Source: Cacajao melanocephalus (taxonomy: Eukaryota; Chordata; Mammalia; Primates; Pitheciidae). From it: a stretch of DNA of 64,000 bases. Positions 40,150 to 52,629 of this stretch are shown here, in pieces. The notes beneath the pieces are model-generated. The model had not been told where the DNA came from. It was given only the letters and a program-made list of their open reading frames with translations, and ran no database searches. The stretch is taken from assembly GCA_963573385.1 (NCBI GenBank), contig CAUYLG010075519.1, positions 84,421 through 148,420 of the forward strand. The letters run 5' to 3'. The position numbers and the translations under genes were made by a program. Within the stretch, counting starts at the first letter, position 1; every line of letters starts with the position of its first letter.

Positions 40150-40715
40150 TTCGGGAAATACCACCCAAAATATGATGCTTTGGTATGCTGATTACTTTGA
40201 ACTAAGGACAGAGGAAGGGTGGATGCAGGAAGAGGCTTTCTTGAGCTCCCCTTATCTGTCTAAAGATGGATCCTCCAAAAGGAACTCAGTTGTCATAAAT
40301 CTCCTCCCCTAAAATCTTACCACCAGGGAAGATTAACTTGCATCACAGGAGAGGAGGCTGGAGATTGACACCACGTCCAGAGATACTATAACCTATTCTT
40401 TTCAGGGCTGCTCAGAGATAACCTTTATTACTTGAGAGACCTTTTAGCTGCTTAACAAGATAATCTTTATTCACCATACATTTCCTCCATTCGCTCTTCC
40501 ATAACTTGTGTTACCACCCTCCCCAGGAGCCCTAAGCCCCCATTTCTTTCTGTAGCTCAGGATGTTACTATATAAGCTTCCATCATCTGACCCTTCTTCA
40601 GGTCTCATATTTATAAGACTGCTGTGTGTCATAGGTAATTAAATATGGTTTCTCTCTCACTAATCTATCTCATTTCAATTTAATTATTTGCTCAGCCAAA
40701 GAATCAAAAGATGTG
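40150..40715 (+). mobile_element. Probable ERVL-type LTR, sense
   Basis: LTR-like pattern: ccagggaagattaacttgca, then aggagaggaggctggagatt, a TATA-like tactatataagcttcc at about 40568, and a T-rich end (tttctctctcactaatctat). Boundaries are uncertain. Confidence 0.5.
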
Positions 40716-40719
40716 AATG

Positions 40720-41199
40720 GAATCCATTTTTCACTCCCCTATACCACCTTTGTCGAATATCAATTGAGTGTAAATGTGTTGGTTTATTTCTGTCCTCTCT
40801 ATTCTGTTCCATGGGTCTATGTCTCTGATTTTATAACAGTACCATGCTGTTTTGATTGCTGTAGCCTTGTGATATGTTACAAAGTCAGATAGTATGATGC
40901 CTCCAGCTTCATTATTTTTATTCAAAATTTCTTTGGTTATTCACAATTCTTTCTAGTTCCATACACATTTTAGGATTTTTTTTTCTATTTTTGTGAAAAA
41001 TGTCATTGGAGTTTTGATAGAGATTGCATTGAATCTGTAGATCGCTTTGGGTAATATGAATATCTTAACAATATTAATTATTCCAATCCATGAACGTGGA
41101 ATATCTTTCCATTTATTTGTGTATTCTCCAGTTCCTCTCATAAGTATATTGTCATTTTCAGCATGCAAATATTCTACCTCTGTGGTTAGATTTATTTTC

Positions 41200-41231
<32 letters not shown>

Positions 41232-41890
41232 GTGGATTTTAAATTTTTTAACCCAGGGTGTAATGTAGTGGTGTGATCTTGGCTCACTGCAATCTCTGTC
41301 CCCCAGGTTCAAGTGATTTTCCTGCTTCAGCCTCCTGAGTATCTGGAATTACAGGTGCCTGGCATCACACCCAGCTAATTTCTGTATTTTTAGTAGAGAC
41401 AGATTTCACCATGTTGGCCAGGCTGGTCTCGAACTCCTGACCTCAAGTGATCTGGCCACCTCGGCCTCCCAAAACTGCTGGGATTACAGGCATGAGTCAC
41501 TGCGCCTGGCCTGTTTTCAAGTATTTTATTCCTTTTGATGCCATTGTAAATGAGACTGTTTTCTTAATTTTATTTTTAGACTGTTTATTGTTACTGTATA
41601 GAAACACAACTGATTTTTGGATGATTTTGTATGTGTGTGTGTAATCTTTAGGAGTTTCTACATGTAAGATCATGCCATTGGCAAACAGAGATGATCTGAT
41701 TTTTTGCTTTATAATTCTCTTGCCTAGTTGTCTGGCTGGGACTTGCAGTATGTTGAATAGCAGTGTTTAGACGGAGCATCCTTGTCTTATTACTGCTCTT
41801 AGAGGAAATGCTTTCAGCTTTTCACCATTGGGCATGAAGTCAGCTGTGAACTTTTCAAATATAGCCTTTATTATGTTGAGGTCGTTTCCT
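40720..41890 (-). mobile_element. L1 ORF2 relic, antisense, split by Alu
   Basis: Antisense ORF2: the - strand at 40731-40925 encodes the ORF2 C-terminal-region type of sequence ([16 protein letters not shown]), and 40953-41200 encodes RT-downstream sequence. It resumes after the Alu at about 41522 (ttccttttgatgccattgta). Stops make it inactive. Confidence 0.87.
41203..41513 (-). mobile_element. Alu SINE inserted in L1, antisense
   Basis: A long T-run (41204-41230, one interruption), then antisense Alu sequence ending ctgcgcctggcc. It is flanked by ttttcaag at 41195-41202 and 41514-41521. Confidence 0.92.
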
Positions 41891-42470
41891 CTTTCTCTAC
41901 TGACCTTTTAGTCAAACCTCTTTGTATTTTTCTTGTTTAGTAGTTTCTCTGAGAATTACAATATGCATCCTTATTACAGTCTAGTTAGAATTAATATTCA
42001 GTCACTTTACATTTTACTCTTGACATCTGACTTCTCCCATTTCATAAGTTTCAAAAACCTTCACGACAGCTTAATTCCACTTAAACATTCTACCCCTCTC
42101 ATTTAAGCCACTGTTTTTATATCTTTTAATTCTTCATAACTCATCACTCTTATGATACTGTTATTCTTTTTACTTTAAGCAGTTATTTTTAAGGATATTT
42201 ATAAAAGAAAAACATAGTCTTTTATATTTACGCACATATTGATCATTTACAATCCTTTTTTCTTCCTATGTATATTAATTTTCATCTTGTGTTATTTTCT
42301 TTCAACCTAAAGAACATTCTTTAGTATTTATTTTGTAGTACAGGCCTGTTGGTAATGAATTCTGTCATCTTTTGTTTATCTGAAAATGTCCTTATGTCAT
42401 CTTACATTTTAAAGAAAATTTTTCCAGATATAAAGCATATTCTGTATGATTTTAATCCCCTAACATTTAT
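41891..42470 (-). mobile_element. Old L1M relic, antisense
   Basis: Continues in L1-like antisense sequence of an older type (gagaattacaatatgcatcc, then tcatcttttgtttatctgaa). Diverged, with uncertain borders. Confidence 0.55.
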
Positions 42471-42832
42471 TAAGGTCCTAATTCTGGCGCCTAACCGTAA
42501 GGAGGACAGATGGCACACGTGCCATGTTCGGTGATTGGGACAAGCACTCTAAAGAGCTAGGACTGCCGATGTTTAGGGAAGGTGAGGGTTGACATGGATG
42601 AACAAAGGGCCAGCAGGGCTGCCAAAGCTGGGATGGATTGATAGGACCAACAAGGGTGGAAGCCGGCCGACATGGGCTGACTTGGGACATCACTTTCAAA
42701 TTGCATTGATTCTACAGATAGAAATGACCTTAAAGCTTTTGCCACTTTTCAGAGGTGAAAACTGAAGCCTGGAAAGGCAATTTTCTCAGAATCACACAAC
42801 CGCACCATACCAGGATCTTGACTCTAGAATCA

Positions 42833-42874
<42 letters not shown>

Positions 42875-43949
42875 CCCCCTCCCTCTCTCTCTCTAAAAGA
42901 ATCTTTTCCTTCCATCTCACCTGTCTCTCCGTGAAGGCAAGGCACCAGAGTGCTGACTAATCTGGACAGCACATTCCTGAGAGCTCATGCATGTGCCTAG
43001 AGAGATTTGCAGCAGCTTTAGGACAAAAGTTGTTTCAACTTGTGGAGTATATTTTTCATATTTTGCATTATCTAAGTGAAACCCCCGTCGACAATTACCT
43101 TACAGTATTGCCAACCCTTGAAAATAAGTTGCAATAAGCACTTAAAAGCATTAGGTGCTGACAACCACTCCTAAGTGAAGACATCCAGATCATAGACACA
43201 TAGGTTTTGGATCACAAGGCTTTGGGCACTTAATATGAACCACGTGAATGACATACTTCTTTTACCCCTTGCTTCTTAGCTCTCATTTCCAACCTTTTCT
43301 AGGTTAGAAGGTTCAAGACCTGGAGTCTGGCTGTGAGCAACCCTAGGGTTTACTTGGTTTGAATTCCATCCCATATGCCTCTTTCTTCATAGATTAGTAT
43401 GTATATTAAAGATTCATATTGGCAATCATTTATTGAGCCAAAGCTTTAGAGACATTGTCTAAACATGGTCATTAAACAATATGATCATAAACATTATCAT
43501 AAAACAAAGATGACCCCACCCCAGACACATCGCAACAGGCTCTGTGGAGCCTTGGGAGCCTCTGGGGATCTGTGGACACGCTAATCTGAAGCAAGTGCCT
43601 CCGAGCTGACACCCATGATAGCTCAGGGAGACACTCAGGGACGCATATTTTGGGTGCACCCTTGTTAGTGGTGGAGAAAAGTGGAGTTCCCTCTTATATT
43701 CATCTTTAAAATTTGGAGTGCTTAACCTCTCCCAAAGTGAGCTCAGAAACTATCCCAAAGTAAACCATCTGGACTGCTACTGCTACTCCGGCCTCACAGT
43801 CCAGACAATCCCTGAGCCTCTCAGGAACTCACGGAGCACAGGTATCTAGGCCTCCTACCTCCATGGGCCATCACCAGGGGAAGAAGTTCTCTTGCCAGCA
43901 TGTGTGATGCTCAGTGTCCGGGATGCCCATCAAACCCATCAGCACGCAC
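42471..43949. other. Unassigned intergenic sequence with (TC)n tract
   Basis: Mostly single-copy-looking sequence with no gene recognised. Contains the (TC)n run listed next. Confidence 0.4.
42835..42893 (+). repeat. (TC)n microsatellite with internal C8
   Basis: Uninterrupted TC dinucleotides, then C8, then more TC/CCCTC. The - strand frame there is Arg/Glu only and is not a gene. Confidence 0.93.
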
Positions 43950-44300
43950 CTGCCTTTTCCCCTCCCCTCTCATCCTTTGCTTCCCCTTCTCTCTTCTCCC
44001 CTTCCCTTCCCATCTCTTCCCTTTTCTTCCCACCCTTTCCCTTCCCTTCCCTTTCCTTTTCCCCTTCTCTTCCCTTCCCTTCCTCCTTTCCCTTCTTCTC
44101 TTCCCTTCTCTTCCCTTCCCTTCTTCTCTACCCTTCACTTCTTCCCTTCCCTTCTCTTTCCTTCTTCTCTTCCCTTCCCTTCTTCCCTTTCCTTTCTTTT
44201 CCTTCCTTTCCTTCCATCCCTTTCCCTTCTTCACTTCCCTTCCTTTCCCTTCTTCCCTTCCCTCCCCTCTCCCTTCCTCCCTCCATCCCTCCCTCCTGTT
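43950..44300 (+). repeat. Homopyrimidine (CCCTT)n-type tract, about 350 bp
   Basis: Almost every base on the + strand is C or T, arranged as variants of cccttccctt and cttccc, with only rare A (for example ctaccc, cactt, ccatccc). All three + frames and the - frame stay open for 100-148 codons because a pyrimidine-only strand cannot form stop codons. Such mirror-like tracts can adopt H-DNA. Confidence 0.95.
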
Positions 44301-44734
44301 TATAGCAACAATAATACCACACAGCTCAAAGAAATAAGAATAACATTGTTTTCAAAGTAACAACCAATTAGAATAAACTTTCCTTTTCCTTATTTTTTAA
44401 TACGAAGGAAATTTATTTAATTGTAAAAAGCACGACCTCTTATTGGAAAAAAGAATTCTGATCCTTGGCCAAGTCCCCTGAGATGGGAGTGGTAATTTAG
44501 CCGGTGTTTCTCTTTTGCAGCATAATATAAAAAGTGACCTGGTGATCCTGTGTTTGGGCTTGACTTAAATACAACAGAGAAAGAGAAGGAGAGCACACAC
44601 AAGCAGAGGGCGGAGGTGGGAGAGGCATTTTGGGGTTGATCAAGCGTGGCCAGTGTGGATGGTGTCTACCTTCCTTCCCTGGAAAGCTTGCCTGGAGCCT
44701 TAGAAGTTTCCTCAGGACTCAGGCGATGTTATAA
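44301..44734. other. Unassigned intergenic sequence
   Basis: I see no gene or repeat family. Confidence 0.4.
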
Positions 44735-45115
44735 TGCTAATAGCATCTAACATTTGTTAAGCACTTGCTATGGACCATTCATGTCTTATGTCTTTTTTTT
44801 TTTTTTTTTGAGGCAGGGTCTCACTCTGTTGCCCAGCCTGGAGTGTAGTAATACAATCATAGCTTACTGCAGACTTGAACGCCTGTGCTCACACAATCCT
44901 CCCGCATCAGCCTCCTGTGTAGCTGGGACCAGGCACATGCCACTATGCCCAGCTAATTTAAAAAAAAAATTTAAAGGCGGGGTCTTGCTATGTTGCCCAG
45001 CCTGGTCTCAACCTCCTGGCCTCAAGCAATACACCACCTTGGCCTCCCAAAGTGGGCCACTGCACTCAGCTGTGGTTTACAAGCCTTTACATGAATTGTG
45101 TCATTTAATTTTCTG
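44735..45115 (+). mobile_element. MIR relic split by AluJ
   Basis: Left part tctaacatttgttaagcact-tgctatgg (about 44747-44775) and right part gcctttacatgaattgtgtc (about 45083-45103) join into a MIR 5' core once the Alu is removed. Confidence 0.6.
44793..45073 (-). mobile_element. AluJ-like SINE, antisense
   Basis: T18, then a diverged antisense Alu (gaggcagggtctcactctgt, gtagctgggaccaggcacat) with an A-rich internal linker. The divergence fits an old AluJ. Confidence 0.88.
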
Positions 45116-45900
45116 TAGCATGACAGAGCCGCTCTAGGGAACTCCCAGAATCTAGGGACTTTGCTAACTCTGTCTGCTCTCCAGCTCACATCTGCCTCCC
45201 CATCACTGACCTCCTGTTTCCCTCTCCGCCTCGTCCTCCCTGTCCTGAAGCCTGCGTGGTCGTTGCTCGCTCTGCTTTTCCATCTCAAGTACTCATCCTC
45301 CAGCTCTCTATTTCATTTCCATCCTCTTGGGGCAAAGCTGCTTCAGGCCATTCTGCCAGCAACGAATTCCCGTCGTCCAACTCTGGAAGCTTCTCCTCGG
45401 CTCTAGGGCTCTTCTACAAAGCACCTCCTCCTATGGGACCAGCAGCTAAATCACATTTGAAAAATAAAATAACACTGCATATAAAAAAAATAAGCAGCGA
45501 ACCCTACATAGACAAATACCTGTTTTTAAGGGTCATGGCTGTGGAAGCATGGCTGGGAAGTTTACAACACGCCCACCGGAACGTATTGTCTCCTCTTTAT
45601 GCCCTGAGTCCAGAAGTTTGTGTTACTAAATTGCAAGTGAAAAGAGTTTAAATGAGGCTATGATGTGGGATAACATCAAATTAAAATCGTGCCCTTTTCC
45701 TTGGTTCCTCCCTTTGGTTAGCCCAACTGCAAAGTGAGTGTTGACTTTGTCATCTTCTAAAATTCCATCTCTGTGGGTGCTTGTATTTCTGGAACATTCA
45801 CCAAAAATAATAAGGTTGAACTCTCTCCCCTGGTGTTAATTCTGGGTTGTTTGGGAACCCAGCTTATCTGAAGGAGTCGGTCTCTTGACTTTCTAGTAAA
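45116..45900. other. Upstream flank of ENPP6, unassigned
   Basis: Single-copy-looking sequence with no repeat family recognised. Open frames at 45161-45651 resemble no known protein. It may hold distal promoter elements, but I see no CpG island. Confidence 0.4.
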
Positions 45901-46083
45901 GGGTGAGTATAGATGTGTGGAAAAGGGGGTGCTGTTCCTTTAAATTCTGAAAGTGAACTTGGCTCAGGAAGGCCAGCGGCTCAAGGTCCAGCCCCTGGAA
46001 GAGAGAATAGCTACAGATTCTCCATCCTCAGCCTTTGCAAGGCGACGGCTGTGCCAGTCGGGCTCTGGCAGGCTTCTGGCAGC
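45901..46083 (+). promoter_or_regulatory. ENPP6: ENPP6 proximal promoter / 5'UTR region
   Basis: This is the sequence immediately 5' of the ENPP6 start codon. A TTTAAAT at 45939-45945 could act as a weak TATA-like element. CpG density is low to moderate, so this looks like a tissue-restricted promoter rather than a CpG-island one. The transcription start cannot be fixed from sequence alone. The reading frame of ENPP6 stays open back to an ATG at 45913 (57 extra codons) with weak start context. Confidence 0.5.
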
Positions 46084-46324
46084 ATGGCAGTAAAGCCTGG
46101 GACCCTCCTGCTGGTCCTCGTGCTGGGCCTGGCCCAGCCGGCCTCTGCCCGCCGGAAGCTGCTGGTGTTTCTGCTGGATGGTTTTCGCTCAGACTACATC
46201 AGTGATGAGGCGCTGGAGTCATTGCCTGGTTTCAGAGAGATTGTGAGCAGAGGAGCAAAAGCGGATTACTTGACCCCAGACTTCCCTAGTCTCTCATATC
46301 CCAATTACTATACCCTAATGACTG
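46084..46324 (+). CDS. ENPP6: ENPP6 coding exon 1 (choline-specific glycerophosphodiesterase), partial
   Basis: ENPP6 is a GPI-anchored extracellular phosphodiesterase of the NPP/alkaline-phosphatase superfamily. It hydrolyses glycerophosphocholine and lysophosphatidylcholine to phosphocholine and is prominent in new oligodendrocytes and kidney. This exon encodes residues 1-80 plus the first base of Gly81. The full protein is about 440 residues. Residues 1-22 form a signal peptide with a leucine/valine-rich core ending [20 protein letters not shown] follows, with Asp32, the first metal ligand. [16 protein letters not shown] contains Ser71, which by alignment to family knowledge is the catalytic nucleophile. 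The start is chosen because the ATG has A at -3 and G at +4 and gives the signal peptide directly. The frame is intact. The exon ends in phase 1 at a gtgagt donor, and the next exon is not in the window. Six residues (5, 11, 13, 51, 58, 60) differ from human as I recall it. Confidence 0.96.
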
Positions 46325-46330
46325 GTGAGT
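46325..46330 (+). promoter_or_regulatory. ENPP6: ENPP6 intron 1 splice donor
   Basis: ACTG|GTGAGT is a near-perfect U1-type donor. It splits the Gly81 codon after its first base (phase 1). The open frame that runs on to 46458 is intronic read-through. Confidence 0.93.
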
Positions 46331-48890
46331 ACCATGTCCTCTTCTGGGCAGGGAGGGGACGGCTGGAGTCCAGCAGGGAGCAGGGAGCTCCCGCGGCGTC
46401 AGAGTCTTATGGAAATGTTCTGGGTTCTCTAGTCCTTTGGGACGTCAAAGGTAGATAGGAAATCTGCGTTCTTGGCTGAGAAGACATTTGTTTTCGCGGT
46501 TATATAGGCTCCCAAAAGTCATCCCAAGGACCTCTCTTGGGTTCTCAGTGTGGAGGACAGAGAACGACAGAAATAGATGATATCTGATGATATTAAAAAT
46601 GGTTGTTTATTTTAGAAAGATAAATTCTAACGAACTCCATATTTTCTGAGTTCAAGTTTGCGAAATCAACAGATCTTCATGCATCCGTCCTAAATTCCTC
46701 TGTCCCTTTGCTCTGCGGTCATGTCATCCTGGAGTCCTGTGGGCTTGTTTTTTGGTGTCTTAGACTGTGAAACTACCTCTGGGGTCCTCAGAGGGGAGTA
46801 GTGCTCCTGCATTACTTGGGGAAGAAGGGCATGTTTAGGCCATATCCTTCCCTGTTACTTAGCAATGCCACCGTCCCTCCTTTTGCCTTTTTTGGCCAGG
46901 TAAAATGATACGGAGAAGAAAAAAAACGGTGTAGTTCAGGGTCCCATGTATGATTTGCAGCATCTGTGAAAGACCAACCAACAAAAACTCAGCAAAACAA
47001 ATAAAACCCCAGCCAACCCCGACTGCCTGGGCTTGGGGTAGCTGATTTTCCTAAGGATAGCCTTCAGCTGGAATTGCCAGAACTCCAAACGTGACTCCAG
47101 GAACCTGAGCCTCTATCTGCCATAGAGTGTGCAGCCTTCTCTCTGCTCACAGAGTTGGATTCCCAGTTTCTGGTTTGTTTTTCAGCTAACCTTTGTAAGG
47201 GCAGCGAGAGGATCTCAGAAATAATTTAGCAAACTATCCAGGGAGGCTCTTAAGAATGCACTGTTATTGCTGGTTATGCGAGACTCAGCTCTGTGCTCTG
47301 AGCACAGGGAGAACTCTACCAATTATGTTAACAGAAAGAGAATGAGATCTCTGATATCTCCTTATGGATCTCCACAGAGCACTAAAGCTGAAGGAATCTG
47401 AAACACATTTATATCTCTGACTCTGTGTATAGACACTATATACACGTGTATGTAAAAATGCCATAAACCGATGCCCCAAATTGAAGAGAAGAGATACTTT
47501 GGAGAAATAAAAGTGAAGGCATGAGAGAGACAAGAAAATTCAGACTGCACACCAGCAAGGAAGTTATGTATTTGTTTTTTATTTCCCCAACAGACAAAAA
47601 AAAAAACAGTCTCTAAGATACACAGAATTAACAAAAGTCTCTCGTCTCCCTTGGCACGCCTCTCCCTTTGCAGGGAAGCGGTTTGCAGGCTGCTGGGTCA
47701 CACATAGATGCGATTGTGTGCATGGTGGACTCCAGCTCTGCACAGCGGCTTCACACACACAGCCCACCCCCACTCCAGCTGTCTTTCAGAGCCTCACTGG
47801 GGGACCCAATTCATAAACTGCCACGCCACGTGCAGCTTCTGCAATCTCAGTGGAAAATGAACAAAATCCATTTTAGAAAGGACTCCAGTAAGTAAAAGGA
47901 CCATTACAGATTCCACAGAGACACTAAGCCTTTTGTTTGTCAGACCCACACTCCTGATATCGACACAAGGGATCATCTGCACATGGCCTCCGTCATGCTG
48001 AGGCACACCTTCGTTTCAGGCTGTGGGTGTTTCCCCTTGTCTTGTCCTGAGAGAAGAGTCCCTTCCATTAGGGGCAGCACAGGTCCCGTGAGTGTCTGAC
48101 AAAGATCTCACCCTCGCTTTCAAACTGAGGCTGGCCCGAGGAAGCCACAGGTCTCCACGTGTATTAATTCTCTGCATTTTCAGATGGCCGAATGTGTTCA
48201 CTGATGTGAAAGTCGGCCTGGTCTGTTTGTTGGCTTTTTCTACTTTCTTAGAAGCTACCCTGCACATGGGAGGTATCTAGCCAGGCTCATGTTTATGTAC
48301 AAATGTCCTTGGGGTCCTTGGGTATGATTTGTCCTGTACCCATTGGGTGGACTTACAGACTGGAAGCAGGATTCCCAGGCTGGGAGATGCCAGGCCATGA
48401 AGCTGGTGCCATCTCCACTGTCTTGGAACTGACTCAGGGTTAAATTTAGACTATTTTCCCCAATATCCATACTTCTTTTTCTGCCTGATGCTGAAAACCC
48501 CCTCTTTTATTCATATAAAGAAGGATCTAGCCATTGGGAATTGTACCTAAACATATGGTTTGAGCATTTGAGCGTTTTATAAACCAACAAAACTGCTATG
48601 CTAGATCTTTTTGGTACCGGAAGATATGCTGTTTTAGGGTTCCTCAGAATTCATAAGAGAGGCTATGCTCTCACTTCATTACCCGAATTATTGCTCATAA
48701 GACAGAAAGCCCTTGGTGTTCTTCCCCTTGCATAACGAGGAGTGATGAGTTATTGGAAAGAATGCTGGCCTTCGAGCTGGGAGAACTTGCTTGGAGACTT
48801 CAGGCAAAATAAAATGAGATGAACTTCCAGGACCGTATCAGACCAAGATTTCAGGTGCTGCCAGATGCAGACATAGAACTAGGCAATGCA
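46331..48890 (+). other. ENPP6: ENPP6 intron 1, single-copy-looking part
   Basis: No repeat family or further exon recognised over 2.5 kb, which is notable in so repeat-rich a window. Open frames on both strands at 47285-48470 are short and unrecognised. Confidence 0.55.
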
Positions 48891-48902
48891 TGGGGAATTT
48901 TA

Positions 48903-49353
48903 TTTTATTTTACTTGAAGTTCTGGTATACATGTGCAGAACGTGCAGGTTTGTTACATAGCTATACACGTGCCATGGTGGTTTGCTGCACCCATCAACCT
49001 ATCATCTAGGTTTTAAACCCTGCATGCATTAGGTATGTGTTTCAATGTTCTCCCTCCCCTAGCCCCCTAACCCCTGACAGGTGCCAGTATATGATGTTCC
49101 CCTCCCTGTGTCCATGTGTTCTCATTGTTCAACTCCTGCGTATGAGTGAGAACATGTGGTGTTTGATTCTCTGTCCTGTGTTAGTTTGCTGAGATTGATG
49201 GCTTCCAGCTTCATCCATGTCCCTGCAAAGGACATGAACTCATTCTTTTTTATGGCTGCATAGTATTCCATGGTGTAAATGTGCCACATTTTCTTTATCC
49301 AGTCTCTCACTGATGGGCATTTGGGTTGGTCCCAAGTCTTTGCTCTTTGCTCC
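48903..49353 (-). mobile_element. L1 3' end, young-type, antisense, 5'-truncated
   Basis: The + strand starts with a TTTTATTTTA poly-A complement, then the antisense L1 3'UTR (ttctggtatacatgtgcaga, gtggtttgctgcacccatca). The end of ORF2 follows, with the - strand at 49122-49310 encoding the MEYYAAIKKNEFMSFAGTWM type of ORF2 C-terminal sequence. The exact 10-bp target-site duplication gggaatttta lies at 48893-48902 and 49354-49363. Confidence 0.95.
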
Positions 49354-49363
49354 GGGAATTTTA

Positions 49364-49744
49364 AAGTTAGGACTGACCTCTCCTAGGGGGCCTTCATCTA
49401 GAAATTATGCAAATGGCAGAAACTCCCTTGAGAGGGAGAATTTCACAGTGGATGGGGATGGGGAATCAACAGGCCGATTTGTGAGCAACTTTGGAACCGT
49501 CTAGCCCAGGCGCCGCCACGAAGCCACCATGGCTGATTATTTGTTTCCCTCAAAACATGTTTTGGATAAAGGTAAACATAATGCCAATCATGACCGTGAA
49601 TATCAATCAGTGGATTGCCGGGAACTCCGAATCTTAAAACCGGCTTTTCACCCAGGGAGATTCCATTCAAGTAGGGGAGGAAGGACACTTGGGAACGGGC
49701 ACTATTCTAAAGTGCACAGCAAGGTGTTGTGAGCCCAAATGTGT
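49364..49744 (+). other. Intron 1 sequence with a small Kozak-perfect open frame
   Basis: No repeat recognised. A 67-codon frame (49529-49732) begins at GCCACCATGG, an ideal start context, but the peptide matches nothing I know and nothing else suggests a gene. Confidence 0.35.
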
Positions 49745-50110
49745 CCTCATCCTCCTGTCCCCGGGTTCAAGTTGGGGTTCTGACCCCTAGTACCTCAGCA
49801 TGTGACCGCATTTAGAGATAAGGTATTTGAGGGTGATTAAGCTAAAGCAAGGCTATTAGAATGGGGCCCTGTTCCAATACGACAGTATAGGAAGGCGAAG
49901 AGACACAGGCACGCACTCGTGCAGAGGAAAGGCCATCTGAGGACACGGAAGAGCCCTCGCAGGCCGCAGAGAGGGGCCCAGGAGACGCCAACCCTGCTAC
50001 CGCCTCGTTCATGAGCCTTTAGCTTCCAGAACTGTGAATAAATAAATTGCTATTGTTTTAGCCACTCCATCTGTGGCACTTTATAATGGCAGCCCAGGCG
50101 AACAAGTATA
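49745..50110 (+). mobile_element. ERVL-MaLR LTR (MLT1-type), sense
   Basis: Landmarks: tgacccctagtacctcagca, tgaggacacggaagagccct, ccagaactgtgaataaataa (poly-A signal region), and a 3' end matching the family (ggcagcccaggcgaacaagt). Confidence 0.82.
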
Positions 50111-51529
50111 CCAAGAATAGGGGATAGTGTCCCAGCGTGCTACAGAGGACCAGGGGAGGGGAGGTGCTCCCTCCAGTTGTGGCAGCGTGAAAAGGCATCT
50201 TAAAGAGGAGAGCTCTGAGCTGGAAGGAACAGCCACCGGCATGGTGTGTGTCCCTACATCTTACTTTAGGCATAAGCTCTCTTTCTGAAGAGGGGCGTGT
50301 GGATCCACTTCATTCTAGTGAAAACACAACCACGGTTTAAATGCCCTTGGCATGCTTTCTGCTTTAGTCTATCTTACCGTGGATCTTTGCGCAAAGTTAT
50401 TCTCTCTTTGGAGTAAATTCACATTTGATTGAAGTGAAGTTTAACATAAAGCCAAGGAAAGAAAGCAGCAATTTGTTGAATCTAGGTCATGGGTAAGAGG
50501 TAAGTGCCGCGTCTGTTTGGAAGCAGCATAGTTTAGCATCGTTTTTGCTAAGGCTAATGGTAACATTTGTTTGCGATTCTCAAACACTTCTGGTTAGGCA
50601 GCTAGGGAAGGTGGCCCAGAAACCTTCTGAGTAGCAGGGAAGCCAGTCTGGAATTTTATCTTTACTGCCAGTAACCTACCAAGAGATGAACAGATGCTGA
50701 AATCAGTTGTTCCACAGTATATTATTCTTTCAACGTTTAGACACTAGTAAATAAAGTACAGGAAGGCTGAGTGTTTTGTTTCAGGCACCAAAGAACGTCG
50801 TGGCAGAGCTGAGGTGGGAGAGTAGGCACAGAGACCCCATTCTCACCCAGCAACTGGCCGGGGCCCAGGCCTGCGTCTTGGAGTGGCCAGAAGATTGTGC
50901 AAGTGACCTGAGACCCAAGGATAGAGATCTCCCCAAGAGAGACCAGGAAGCAGCCAGAGACCGAATCATGGTTCTCCGCTATGGAAATCGAGGCCACAGC
51001 AGGGATGTTAACTACTCAGAATTACTGTTTGTGCCAAGGTATTTTGTCTCGCACTCCTAGAAATTACCTGTGACACAAATTCTTACCAGGTATCGAGACT
51101 CCAATGTTCTGGAGTAAAACAGCAGAGTAAGGCATGCTTCCTACCACCCCACCTTTGAAGAAAATATCTGATTTAAATGCAAACTGGACCAAAGGCAATC
51201 AAGCTGTTATAGCAGCTTCCTAGAGCTTTCCGGAACTTTCTAGAACTCTGTAACAAATTTGGACGCCAAAGTCTGAAATCCGGGTGTGGGATGGGATCTT
51301 TGAATAATCATGTTTTGAGAAAGCTCATATCCCCAGCCTTCTGCAGAATTCAGGCTTCCTTTGAGGGGCTACTCACAGACTCTGCACACGCACAACCCCA
51401 GTTAGGGTGGAGACAGCCCCCCTGGACCACTCCCCTCTCCTCCCCCCAGGATCAACATTTACATGGGGACATTCCCCCAGCTTGTGAGCCTCCTTCAAGG
51501 TAGATACCTCCTCAGATCAACGATCTCTG
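50111..51529 (+). other. Intron 1, unassigned
   Basis: No exon or clear repeat. The overlapping frames at 50737-51060 on both strands are not recognisable. Confidence 0.4.
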
Positions 51530-52620
<1,091 letters not shown>

Positions 52621-52629
52621 TTATTATAG

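Noticed and set aside
43892..44360. Open frames of 107-148 codons on both strands
   Set aside because: A pyrimidine-only strand cannot contain stops. Composition is Pro/Ser/Leu/Phe or its Lys/Glu/Arg/Gly complement.
46325..46458. Extension of the ENPP6 frame past 46324
   Set aside because: It passes a consensus gtgagt donor and loses NPP family similarity. It is intron read-through.
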